The notes under the pieces were generated by a model, which did no database searches, had not been told where the DNA came from, and saw only the letters and a program-made list of their open reading frames with translations. Of a DNA stretch of 64,000 bases, positions 21,433 to 32,188 are shown piece by piece. Positions within the stretch are counted from its first letter, which is position 1. Each line of letters starts with the position of its first letter. The translations under genes and the position numbers were made by a program. The stretch comes from Chlorops oryzae (lineage: Eukaryota; Arthropoda; Insecta; Diptera; Chloropidae): positions 92,386,631 to 92,450,630 of the forward strand of contig CM035806.1 of NCBI GenBank assembly GCA_020466095.1, given 5' to 3'.

Positions 21433-24417
21433 TTAGTTTCTTGATTTAAGTTTTTGAATTTAAGGGTTTAATTTTAGATTTTTAATTTTGGGTTTTCAAT
21501 TTTAGTTTCATGATTTAAGGTTCTGAATTTTCGGGTTTACTTAAAGTTTTCAATTTTAGCTTTTCAGTTTTAGTTTCTGAATTTTAGTTTGTAAATTTAG
21601 TGTTTGATTTAAGTTTCTGAATTTTGGTAGTTTTATTTTAGATTTTTAATTTTGTTGCTGAATTTTAGGTTCTTAATTTAAGTCTCTAAAATCTTGTTTC
21701 TGGATTTTAGTTTCTGTATTGAAGGTGTTTAATTCTAGATTTTTAATTTTGATTTTTTAATTGTAGGTTTTACATTTTTGTTTCTTAGTTTTAGAATTTT
21801 AATGTAATTTTTTCAATTTTAGTTTTTTAATTTTGGGATTTCAATTTTGGGTTTTTAATTTTAGATTTACAATTTTAATTTCTGAATTTTAGTTTTTAAT
21901 TTTAGTTTCTGATATTTGGTTTTTCAAGTTAAGGTTTTTGAATTCAGTTTCTCAAGTTTAGTTTCTTAATTATTGGATTTTTAATTTTAGTTTCCTTTTT
22001 AGTTTCTGAATTTTAGTTATTCAACTTTAGTTTCTTGATTTAAGTTTCTGAATTTTAGGTTTAATTTAAATTTTTAATTTTTAGTTTTTCATTTCAGATT
22101 TTAGATTTTTTTCTTCAATTTTGGTTTTTCAATTTTAGTTTCTTGATTTAAGTTTTTGAATTTTACGGTTTAATTTTAGTTTTCAATTTTTAGATTCCTT
22201 ATTTAAGTTTTTCACTTTTAGTTTTTCAGTTTTAGTTTTTAATATTAGTTTTTCAATTTTAGTCTCCGAATTTTGGTTTTTCAATTTAAGATTTTAAATT
22301 TAAGTCTTTCAATTTTTGCTTCTGAACTTTGGTTTTTATATTATTTTCTGAATTTTAGCTTCTTAATTTTAGTTCTTCAATTATGGGTTTTCAATTTTTA
22401 AATATTAATTTTAGATTATTAGTTTTAATTTCTTAATTTAAGTTTTTCAGTTTTAGTTTTTCAATTTTGGATTCTTATTTTAGTTTCTAAGTTTTAATGT
22501 CTTTATTTTAGTTTTTAAATTTTAGTTTTTCAATTGAAGTTTTTAATTGTAGCTTTTCAATATTACTTTTTCAATTTTAGTTTTTCAAATTTAGTTTCTG
22601 AATTTTAGTTTTTCAATTTTAAAATTTAAGTTTCAGTTTTAAAATTTTTGTTTCTGAATTTTAGTTTTTAGAGTTAGTTTTTTGAATTTTTGTTTTTCAA
22701 TTTTAGAATTTTAATTTTAGATTTTTACTGTTAAATTTTAGTTTTTGAATTTTGAGTCCTAAATTTTACCTTTTGAATTTTAATTCCTTAATATTTGTTT
22801 CTGAATTTTAGTTTTCACATTTTAGTTTCTTAATATTAGTTTTTTAATTTAAGTTTTAAATTTTCGTTTTAAATTTTATTTTTTGAATTTAAGTTTTTCA
22901 CTTTAAGTTTTAATTTTAGTTGTTGAGTTTAGTTTCTTAATTTTAATTTCTGAATTTTAGGGTTTTACTTTTCTTTTTGAATTTAAGTTTTAAATTTAGT
23001 TTTCAAGTTTTAGTTTCTTAATTGAAGTATTTCAATTTTAGTTTTCAATGCAAGTTTTTTTTACTTTAGTTTTTCAATTTAAAAGTTGTAGTTTCTGAAA
23101 TTTAGTTTATAATTTTAGTTTCTGAATTTTGGTTTTTCAAATTCAAAGTCTTGAACTTAAGCCAATAATTTTTGTTTCTTAACTTTACATTTCCCATTTT
23201 AGTTGCTGAGTTTTAGTTTCTCAATTTGAGTTTTAGTTTCTTCTGTTCAGTTTCTCAATTGAAGGGTTGAATTTTAGTTTTTTAATTTAAGTTTTTGCAT
23301 TTTAGATTTGAATTTTAGTTTCCAAGTTTTATATTCTTTATTTTAGTTTTTAATTTTAGCTTTTCCATTTTAGTTTTTTATTTGTTGTTTCAATTTTAGT
23401 TTTTGAATTTTAGTTTTTCAATTTAAGATTTTAAAGTTCATATTTAAGTTTCTGAATTTCAGTTTCTTAATGTTTGGTTTTTTAATTTTAGAATTTTAAT
23501 TTTGTATTTGTAATTTTGGTGTTTAATTTTAGTTTCTGAATTGTAGTTTCTGCATTTTAGTTTCTTAATTTTAGTTTTTCAATTTTAAAATTTTAATTTT
23601 CGATTTTTAATTTTGGTTTGTAATTTTATTTTTCAATTTTGTCTTCTGATTTTCAGTTTTTGAATTTAAGATTCTTAATTTAAGTTTTTAAATTTTAGTT
23701 TTTTAATTTTTGGTTCTGAATATTGGTTTTGCTTTAGAGTTTTTCAATTTTGGGATTTTAATTTTAGATTTTCAATTTCAGTTTCTGAATTTTAATTTTT
23801 CAATCTTAGATTTTTAATTAAGTCGTTCAAGTTTAGTTTCTGAATTTTGTTGTTTATTTTAGTTTCTGAATTTTAGTTTTTCAAATTTAGTTTTTCAATT
23901 TTAGAATTTTAATTTTAGATTTTTAATTTTCGTTTTTAATTTTAGTTTTTCAGGTTTTGTTTCTGAGTTTTAGTTTTTCAATGAACTTCAGTTTCTTATT
24001 TTTAGGCTTTTTATTTTAGTTTCCCAATTTTCGTTTCGGAATTTTAGTTTCTTGATTTTAGTTTCTGAATTCAAAATTTTAGGTTTTAAATTTTAGTTTT
24101 TCAATGTTAGTTTTCAATTTAAGTTTTTGAATTCTAGTTTCTGAATTTTTGTTTTTTAAATGTTGTTTTTTAATTTGATTTAAGATTTTTATTTATATGT
24201 TTTTTGTTTTAAATTTTTAGTTTTGGTTTTAAATTTTGGGTTTTTAGTTTTAGTTTCTTAATTTTAAAATTTGAATTTTGAGTCTTTGGTTTTAGATTTT
24301 AAATTCTGAATTCTAGTTTCTGAATTGTTTTTTTTAATTTGAGGTTTTTGATTTAAGTTTATCACTTTAAGTTTCTAAATTTTAAATTTTTAATTTTAGT
24401 TTCTGAATTTTAGTTTT

Positions 24418-26461
24418 TCAATTTCAGTTTAAGCTTCTCGATTTTAGTTTCTTCTGTTCAGTTTCTGAATTTTAGGGTTGAATTTTAGTTTTTGAATTTA
24501 AGTTTATGAATTTTAGTTGTTAATTTTAGCTTCCACGTTTTTGTTTCTTTGTTTAAGTTTTTCAATTTTAGTTTTACATTTTTAGTTTTAAATTTCAGCT
24601 TTTCAATTTTAGTTTTTCCGTTTTAGTTTAAGCTTCTTGATCTTAGTTTCTTCTGTTGAGTTTCTGAATTTTAGGGTTGAATTTTACTTTTTCAATTTAA
24701 GTTCTTGAATTTTAGATTTTAATTCTAGTTTCCAAATTTTAGTTTTTGTATTTTAGTTTTTCAATTTTAGTTTTTAAACTTTAGTTTTTATTTTTAGCTT
24801 TTCAATTTTTGTTTTTCAATTTTAGTTTTCACATTTGAGTTTCTTAATATTAGCTTCTTAATTTAAGTTTTGAATTTTCGATTTTAATTTTATTTTCTGA
24901 ATTTAATTTTTTTACTTTAAGGTTTCAATTTAAGTTTCTGAACTTTAGTTTTTGAATTTTTGGGTTTCAAATTTAAGTTTTTGTTGAGCTTAGTTTCATA
25001 ATTTTAGTTTCTGAATTTTAGGGTTTTATTTTAATTTTTGAATTTAAGGTTTGAAATTTAGTTTTCAAGTTTAAGTTTTTTAATTAAAGTATTTCAATTT
25101 TAGTTTTTAATGCATGTTTTTTAACTTTAATTGGTCAATTTAAGAATTTAAGTTTCTGAATTTTAGTTTTTAATTTAAGTTTCTGAATTTTGGTTTATTT
25201 ACTTTTAGGCTTTAGATTAAAGCTTACCAATTTTAATTTCATAATTTTTAATTTTCAATTTAAGTTTCTGAGTTTTAGTTTTTCAATTTCAGTTTTAATT
25301 TCTTCTGTTTAGTTTCTGAATTTAAGGGTTGAATTTTAGTTTTTAAATTTAAGTTTATGCATATTAGATTTTAATCTTAGTTTCCAAGTTTTAGCTTCTT
25401 TATTTTAGTTTCTCAATTGTAGTTTTTTAATTTTAGTTTTTCAATTTCAGTTTAAGCTTCTTGATTTTAGTTTCTTCTGTTCAGTTTCTGAATTTTAGGG
25501 TTGAATTTTAGTTTTTGAATTTAAGTTTATGAATTTTAGTTGTTAATTTTAGCTTCCACGTTTTTGTTTCTTTGTTTAAGTTTTTCAATTTTAGTTTTAC
25601 ATTTTTAGTTTTAAATTTCAGCTTTTCAATTTTAGTTTTTCCGTTTTAGTTTAAGCTTCTTGATCTTAGTTTCTTCTGTTGAGTTTCTGAATTTTAGGGT
25701 TGAATTTTACTTTTTCAATTTAAGTTCTTGAATTTTAGATTTTAATTCTAGTTTCCAAATTTTAGTTTTTGTATTTTAGTTTTTCAATTTTAGTTTTTAA
25801 ACTTTAGTTTTTATTTTTAGCTTTTCAATTTTTGTTTTTCAATTTTAGTTTTCACATTTGAGTTTCTTAATATTAGCTTCTTAATTTAAGTTTTGAATTT
25901 TCGATTTTAATTTTATTTTCTGAATTTAATTTTTTTACTTTAAGGTTTCAATTTAAGTTTCTGAACTTTAGTTTTTGAATTTTTGGGTTTCAAATTTAAG
26001 TTTTTGTTGAGCTTAGTTTCATAATTTTAGTTTCTGAATTTTAGGGTTTTATTTTAATTTTTGAATTTAAGGTTTGAAATTTAGTTTTCAAGTTTAAGTT
26101 TTTTAATTAAAGTATTTCAATTTTAGTTTTTAATGCATGTTTTTTAACTTTAATTGGTCAATTTAAGAATTTAAGTTTCTGAATTTTAGTTTTTAATTTA
26201 AGTTTCTGAATTTTGGTTTATTTACTTTTAGGCTTTAGATTAAAGCTTACCAATTTTAATTTCATAATTTTTAATTTTCAATTTAAGTTTCTGAGTTTTA
26301 GTTTTTCAATTTCAGTTTTAATTTCTTCTGTTTAGTTTCTGAATTTAAGGGTTGAATTTTAGTTTTTAAATTTAAGTTTATGCATATTAGATTTTAATCT
26401 TAGTTTCCAAGTTTTAGCTTCTTTATTTTAGTTTCTCAATTGTAGTTTTTTAATTTTAGTT
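24418..26461 (+). repeat. recent tandem duplication, unit about 1,023 bp, within satellite
   Basis: The block from 24418 to about 25438 is followed by an almost identical block from 25441 to 26461. For example, agcttcttgatcttag occurs at 24631 and 25654. Neighbouring short monomers differ from each other far more than these two blocks do, so this is a late segmental duplication. Confidence 0.9.
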
Positions 26462-26545
26462 TTTCATTAAGAATTTAAATTTCAGTTTTTCATTTAAGTT
26501 TTTCGTTTTTGGGCCTTTAATTTTAGATTTTCAATTTTAGTTTCT

Positions 26546-27449
26546 GAAACGGGTGCTTTTTTTTAGAGCCCAGCTCTTTTTCCACCAAAAACAACTCCGA
26601 GTTTTATTTGATATAGAATACATGAAATACATCAGTTAAATTTGGTTACACTTTTCTCAAGTAGGTTTAACCCATAGGTGCTCAATGTCTTTGACAACCC
26701 CCAGTGAAATTTTCCAAGGAATATTTTTGTGGAACATATTAACCCTTTAATACCCAGTTTAAGAAGGCTTTTGAACAGTTTTTTGAAAACTGGGTTAAAT
26801 AGTCACATAACGGTGGGGTTTAATGGGTTAAAATGTTCTACAAAAAAATTTTTCATTGAATTTTACTAAAAGTCTTCTCAGACGAATTTTAAGAAAAATC
26901 AATATTTATACTAGATTTACCATATTTTTTAGTATGGTATATGACCAATATTGCGAAATTTTAATACACTGTAAAAAAAAATTGTAGCCTGCCAGACCAA
27001 AAACCAGTTTAGGTTTTACTATTCCACATGTGTACTTTCATTTGCAATTGGTTTGGTTTGGGCCCGAAAATTGCTGTCGCACAGTGTTATCTGCACACAC
27101 AACTGCACATAAAAAGTTTACGATTACGAAATAATTCAAAAATAATCGGGATTATTTGTGATTAATGAAAAAATTCGAATTATTCAAAAAATAATACGAA
27201 TATTTTTTTTTTTTTTTGAAGTAACATTTAAATGGTGCTCAAAATTTGAAACGGAATTTTCTCGAAATCCTTACGTGATATGATTTTTTGATATTTTTCA
27301 ATTTTTCGGGAGACAAAATCAAACAGAAGCACTAATAAACTGTAAAGGAGGATTTCGTTGCAGAACAGTGTAATTTTCATTTTTTCATATATCACAAATA
27401 ATCCCGATAAGTTTTATGGGGTTAACACCCAAAAGTCCCCCTTGGCTAC
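26546..27449. other. unassigned AT-rich sequence between satellite and R2 fragment
   Basis: There is no recognised gene or terminal repeat. The satellite ends at gtttctgaaacgggtgc and R2 homology is clear from about 27450. The part next to R2 may be degraded R2 5' sequence or an unrelated insertion. Confidence 0.4.
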
Positions 27450-28173
27450 GTCCCTGTGGTCGACAGTTGACGGGAATGGGCTATCTGACTGTCACTTTTT
27501 CCCACAGGCAAACCGGTGGATACGCGAACTGACCAGTTTGTTGTCGGGGCGGGACTATATCAACTCAATCAAACTCCGTATCAATGCTCTTCCAACGAGA
27601 TCTCGTACCTCACGTGGACGACCAAGCATTGATCGGCAGTGTAGAGCGGGTTGTTATGGTCACGAAACCCTGAACTACATCTTTCAGCAATGTCATCGCA
27701 CACACAACTCAAGGGTTGCTCGACATGATGCCATAGTAAAGTACATGAAGATAAGCTTGGACACTAAGGGCTATAGTACTGAAATAGAGCTAAGACTTCA
27801 ATTACCAAATGGAACAATATTAAAGCCCGACATTGTGGCGAGCGAAGATAGAAATGTGTGGATCATTGATGCAAAGGTGAGGACCGAATATAACTTGGAT
27901 GAAGCCGACCTGAATAAAGCACTCAAATACGACCGAGAGGACCACAAGGTTCTTCTCAGAAGTAGATGCGATGCAGTGGACATAAATAGCTATGCGGTAA
28001 CTCTTAATTGGCGGGGAGTGTGGAGCAAACGCTCCGCACAAAAGCTTTTTAACGACAAAATGCTTAACAAACAAGACCTTGCAATAGTCAGCACAAGAGT
28101 TATCGTAGGTGGTATAGCTATATGGAATATATTCAATCGCACAACGTCATTCGTACCTGCCGGTATCGGATGA
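27358..28173 (+). CDS. R2 protein C-terminus (restriction-like endonuclease domain), fragment
   Basis: Recognisable R2 sequence starts around residue 35 (27450-27480). It holds the block GRDYINSIKLRINALP, the zinc-binding cluster CRAGCYGHETLN with following QQCHRTH, and the endonuclease active-site motif KPDIVASEDRNVWIIDAKV (PD...D-x-K). A conserved SWRGVWS-like block appears as NWRGVWS. The frame is open through to the stop at 28171-28173, the natural C-terminus. The first 30 residues are not R2-like and the ATG is absent, so this is a truncated piece. The endonuclease would cut 28S DNA at the R2 site. Confidence 0.85.
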   Translation: MQNSVIFIFSYITNNPDKFYGVNTQKSPLATSLWSTVDGNGLSDCHFFPQANRWIRELTSLLSGRDYINSIKLRINALPTRSRTSRGRPSIDRQCRAGCYGHETLNYIFQQCHRTHNSRVARHDAIVKYMKISLDTKGYSTEIELRLQLPNGTILKPDIVASEDRNVWIIDAKVRTEYNLDEADLNKALKYDREDHKVLLRSRCDAVDINSYAVTLNWRGVWSKRSAQKLFNDKMLNKQDLAIVSTRVIVGGIAIWNIFNRTTSFVPAGIG

Positions 28174-28346
28174 ACTCTCTCTCTCTCTCAGCTATATTTT
28201 GGGTGACATCTTCCCGATGAAGAAGGTGCAAAACCTGTGGAGGTTTTTAGTGAGTAAGAATCTCACGCTACCCACTCGACCGCCTGTCGAGGGGTGCCTA
28301 TGTAAGGTTTTCCTCCACGTGACAAAAAAAAAAAAAAAAAAAAATT

Positions 28347-28347
<1 letters not shown>
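27450..28347 (+). mobile_element. R2 non-LTR retrotransposon, 5'-truncated 3' end
   Basis: The endonuclease coding end, a 3' UTR of about 150 bp and a poly(A) run (28324-28344) are followed by 28S sequence ccaaatgcctcgtcatcta. This is exactly the sequence downstream of the conserved R2 cleavage site. R2 inserts only there in fly rDNA, and its own protein makes the site-specific nick. The 5' part, including the reverse transcriptase, is missing. Confidence 0.88.
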
Positions 28348-28401
<54 letters not shown>

Positions 28402-28418
28402 TTCTGTCCCTATCTACT
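28348..28418 (+). pseudogene. 28S rRNA segment between the R2 and R1 insertion sites
   Basis: The 28S sequence runs from ccaaatgcctcgtcatc through gcgcatgaatggattaac and ends with the R1 target tgtccctatctact (28405-28418). It is close to canonical, with one visible change (ccttctg for cctactg). Its two ends coincide with the R2 and R1 integration points. Confidence 0.93.
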
Positions 28419-30176
28419 CAGTTGATTGCGAGCAGCCGAATTGATCGGACGCGTTTTTTGATCGACGGAAAGTTGAAAATTACAAGTGCCCAGTCAATAA
28501 CAAACAGCTGAGCAAAGAAGAATTGTGCAAAATTCAAATTTGCAGTGAAAGTTGTCCGTTTGGATAAGTACTAAACGAAAGTGCAAGACTTATCGAGGAA
28601 GATAACGCAAAAATTTTGAAAATCGGTCAACGCAGAGCAGAGTTATTAGCGATATAGTCTGTGGAAAATTCCATCAGACACGCTGAGCTCGAGTGGCCTG
28701 CCAAGTCGTAAGCAAATAAGAGCATAAAGCATAATCCGTGATAAGTGCCAAAAGTGTAATTTTTGCATTCAAACTCACCCGGGTTGAAAGTGGTGGCAAT
28801 CGACAGGTATCGATTAGCCCAGCCGGAGAGTGCAAAAATTTTTCTGATCGGTGTACCGGATCCGGAGTTATTCCGGGATTAGTGATAGAAAAAAAGTGAA
28901 GCATACTTCAGGCGCACAAGAAAAATCGCCCAAAGAAGAAAAAGCTAGAAGTGACCAAGTTACCCTGTCGCGCAGTGACAAAAACGGTGACCGGTGACCG
29001 GGGAAAGTGCTATCCCCGAGTGGTCAGTGTAGTGGACAGTGCCAATTCTTAGTGCCCCGAAAGTACCCCAGTAGGTACCAGTAGTGTGAAGTGGTCCCTA
29101 ACTGGTCCGAAACAGACCAGCACAAAGGCTGTCCCCTGAGGGACAGTAAAGTGACCTGCCCGGTAGGAAAAAAGGTCATCCGAAAGTGATACCTTTTGGA
29201 ACAGTTCTGTTTTCAAGTGCAAATTAACAGTGCGTGTTTAAAGTGCCAAAAAACCGACCGAAAAGAGTGCAGAGACACCAATTATGGCGCCAACGCCGAA
29301 AAAAGCGGTCAACAGACATGTCGGTAGTGACGTCAGCCTCACCGATAAGGAGGATATCTCCGAGGTGAGGGTGTCGGTGGTGTCTCCGGCCGATGAGAGT
29401 GCCAGTGGCCCGTCTCCGCAGCTTAAGCGGCAAAAAATCGCAATACTCCGAAGAGCAGTCCAATGGTGAGCCGCAGAAGCATTGGAGTTGACCAAGCCGA
29501 GGAAACTGAACCTTCCACTTCTCATGCAGCACTGAGTGGTATGGAGAAATCCATGGGCGAAACAGCGGTAAGTGCTATCGATAAGGGGCTAAAGGAGGTG
29601 ATCGATGAAGTGGCAGAGATCCATAGCGCCATGTCACCGGCTGTGATTGCAATGGGTGTGGCAACCTCGGTTTCGCTGAGTGTAATACATGCAGCAAACC
29701 ATTTCGAAACGCTCATTCTGGCCATTATGGATCAGAAGGCTAGACTTGAGGAGCGAGTAAGGAATCTGGAGGCGGAGAGAGACACCGCAGGGCAGAGGAA
29801 AGGGCTGTTAGCTTTGCAAGGATTACCGGAGGTAAATTCTGAAGTCCACCGTCAGGTCGCAAGGCAGTCTCGGTTGGACCAACACAAGCCGGTGGAGACA
29901 TGGTCGGTTGTGGTCAAAAGCTGCAACAACAAGACGACGCCGCAAGAAATAGTCGAGACTGTTCAGAACGTCGTCGGTCCAACATTGGGGGTAAGGGTCC
30001 ACGACCTGAAACCAATTAAGCGCGGAGGTGCCGTTCTGCGAACGCCGTCTGAACGGGACCTGAACGAAGAAAAGAAATTGCAAACACTGGTCGTGCAGAA
30101 GGTCCACGGGCAAATCTGGCCGGAGAAATTTATGGACGAATTGTACGAGAAGAACTTCGGGGATAAAATAGAAGAG
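28419..30176 (+). mobile_element. R1 retrotransposon copy 1 (5' UTR and part of ORF1)
   Basis: Starts directly after the 14-bp R1 target in 28S. It has a 5' UTR of about 865 bp containing runs of gtgcc/agtgcc-type repeats, then ORF1, and ends abruptly at 30176 where an LTR begins. ORF2 is missing. It is collinear with copy 4 (51898-53650) but diverged. Confidence 0.85.
29284..30176 (+). pseudogene. R1 ORF1 (gag-like) fragment, copy 1
   Basis: ATG 29284 opens a frame whose N-terminus (MAPTPKKAV, then DVSLTDKEDI) matches ORF1 of copy 4. The frame closes at about 29469, and the rest continues in another frame from 29463 to 30176. That part includes a coiled-coil stretch (MDQKARLEERVRNLEAE) and the conserved VETVQNVVGPTLGVRV block. 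The C-terminal zinc knuckles are lost. ORF1 binds the element RNA in the ribonucleoprotein; this copy is dead. Confidence 0.8.
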
Positions 30177-31024
30177 TGTTGGAATCTAAGGAATCAAAGC
30201 GCTCAGACGGGGTCGAGCGTATAAACGTTCCTTAATTCCAACGCTGAGGTATAGGAAACCAAGCGCTCAGACAGTGTCGAGCGTATAATAGTCCCTATAT
30301 TTGGTTTTAAATAAAAGATTGTACCTAAGGTTTAATCCTTTTATTTGATGTTTTGAATCCTTAGGTCTAAAAAGAATTTTATATATCCTTACTTGAAACT
30401 GCCCTATTCTTCCGACGTCGTGGCCCGTGGGTGAGTACGCTCGCAGAAGAAGTCGTCCTCCAGTTGTCGAAGCTTCGTTTATATAGGTCAATATTGCTGA
30501 CCTTGCAATATTGGAAATTCCCACTGTCCGCGATCGTCGTGGATTCTTCCCGAACACATTGCATAAGCTTGACCGCGACCTTCACCCGCAATTTTACCAA
30601 CATTGCCATATTGTTGTTGTTGCAACATGAAGCTATTCCGAGGTTCCTATTGCTTCTTTTGTAGTTGTTATTGTTGTTGCCAGCAATCGGATTGCAATTG
30701 TGCATTCGCTGTGCCAGTGCTGAGATAAGACAATCGTGCATATACGGTGCCTGTATTGTTGTTGCTAGCTGTCGCCCTGCAAATGCATGCACCGTGTGTG
30801 TGCTTTATGCTCTTGTAATTACCAGCGATCGGGTTGCGCATATGCTTATGCTCGTGCTGGTGTTGTTGTTGTAGTAGCCAAACTGTCTCTGTCAGCGGTT
30901 TTCGCTAGCCGCTGCTTTTCAGTAGCATGGAATCACCTTGAAGTAGAAATTCATGAATGCAGGTTACTGGCTTTTGTTTTCCGTTTAAGGTGACCACATG
31001 TGAGTTTGGGAGAGACTCACAACA
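30177..31024 (-). repeat. LTR of a minus-strand LTR retrotransposon (Ty1/copia-like)
   Basis: Read on the minus strand it starts tgttgtgagtctctccc and ends gattccaaca, with TG...CA ends. Directly outside its 5' end lies aaagggggaggga (31025-31037, minus strand), a typical polypurine tract, so this is a 3' LTR. A polyadenylation signal aataaaagg lies near 30340. A repeated hairpin-like motif (gcgctcagac...gtcgagcg) occurs at 30196 and 30259. The copia assignment rests only on the CAACA-type end and is uncertain. Confidence 0.6.
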
Positions 31025-31300
31025 TCCCTCCCCCTTTGAAGAATGTTGCCACAAGGCGACGTTAGAAAACTCTGAACTGAATGCTTCTTGTCATGCATCA
31101 GTTTGATTAAATTGTGGCGGTTGAGATTTTACTGGATGATTTTCATGTTAATGTTGCTGTTAAAAGTTGTTTGGAGCACATAGCGATATGAAGATAATTT
31201 GTTGAAAGCTATTTGTGTCGCAAGTCTGATTTCACCTTGGCGATGGCTGGTAGAGGTAAACATTCTCGCTGTTCGTACTTCATGTTTTAATAAGGCTTGG
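31025..31300 (-). other. internal 3' remnant of the minus-strand LTR element
   Basis: A purine tract and about 250 bp upstream of it (minus strand) have no clear coding sequence. It ends where R1 copy 2 homology starts, so the element was truncated. Confidence 0.4.
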
Positions 31301-32174
31301 TGCATAGTGACGTGCATCTGCTTACCACTAGACTGTGTTACATTATTACAAAGCTGTAATTTGTTGCCTTACAAGTCCTGGCTGGAGCGTTGCCCCTTGA
31401 CTTAGAGCTCAAAAGAAAAACAACACTTTACAAGGTGAAGAAGGCAGAGAATACCGCTGGATGAGAATGATTGGATTGCGACGGATGAATTAAGTACTCT
31501 CACAAATGTCGAAGTAAAAAATAAAATCCAAGCTGAAGCTCTTGAGATATGGCGTGATCGTTGGTGCACGGGTACAGCTGGCAGGACGACATATAAGTTT
31601 TTTCCCGAAGCAGACTTTGCTTTAAACAAGCGCGATTTTGGTTTCACACTCAGCTGCGGATTCATACTAACAGGGCATGGTTCTATTGCTGATTTCTTGA
31701 AAAAAAGGGGCCTTTCTGAGAGCGAAGTCTGTTCGTGCGGAGAGCCAGTTGAGGATGCAGTTCACATACTGTGTGAATGCTCCAACTACGCAGACTTACG
31801 TGGCCTCGATGAAATGAATATCAGCAGAAGTGACGGAATTTGGGATACATCGCAAGTTGTTCAGTCCAGACGTAGCTTGGCGAGCCTTGAAGTATTTACG
31901 AACGCTGTTTTAAAACGCAGACAAGCTCTGGTGGCGCAAGTCACTGGAGAGAGTTGATTAGAAGAGAACGTCAGGTCCACCCGAGGCCAAGATAATTCGG
32001 TACCACGGGTATCAGGAGCCCCAGAACTTAGGTTCTGCCTGATAAAGGTTGAGGAGCCTGCTTGGCTGAAACGTGGTGGCTGTGGTTTCAGGAGGAAAAA
32101 GCTAGAATATTTGGAAGATGAAAACAACGTGAGTTATGCACCACTGTGTTGGCGCTCACGCAAATTTCTCAAAA
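31301..32174 (+). mobile_element. R1 retrotransposon copy 2 (3' end of ORF2 plus 3' UTR)
   Basis: Carries the last part of an R1-type ORF2 and a 3' UTR ending at ...tttctcaaaa, directly followed by the 28S target tgtccctatctact. Its 3' UTR differs from that of copies 3 and 4, so it belongs to another R1 lineage. The left boundary is approximate. Confidence 0.7.
31370..31957 (+). pseudogene. R1 ORF2 C-terminal fragment, copy 2
   Basis: After a damaged start (LQVLAGALPLDLEL near 31370), the frame 31500-31957 encodes the C-terminal region: a FILTGHGSI block, then the zinc cluster CSCGEPVEDAVHILCEC typical of R1-clade ORF2, and a short tail to the stop. The reverse transcriptase core is absent. 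The last 86 codons are open. Confidence 0.75.
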
Positions 32175-32188
32175 TGTCCCTATCTACT
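32175..32188 (+). promoter_or_regulatory. 28S R1 target sequence at R1/R1 junction
   Basis: tgtccctatctact, the 14-bp sequence duplicated when R1 inserts in 28S, lies between the 3' end of copy 2 and the 5' end of copy 3. Confidence 0.85.

Larger units (their letters stand above)
20659..26545 (+). repeat. AT-rich degenerate satellite array (monomers about 15-18 bp)
   Basis: Nearly 6 kb is built from two alternating short monomers, roughly tttttcaattttag and tttctgaattttag, with substitutions and length changes in almost every copy. The array begins directly at the 28S breakpoint and carries one MITE. It has no coding capacity. The plus strand is T-rich with very little C. The origin of the monomer is not apparent. 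Confidence 0.92.

Noticed and set aside
24418..26461. CRISPR-like regular repeats
   Set aside because: The satellite has no unique spacers of constant length and the genome is an insect; it is a tandem satellite.
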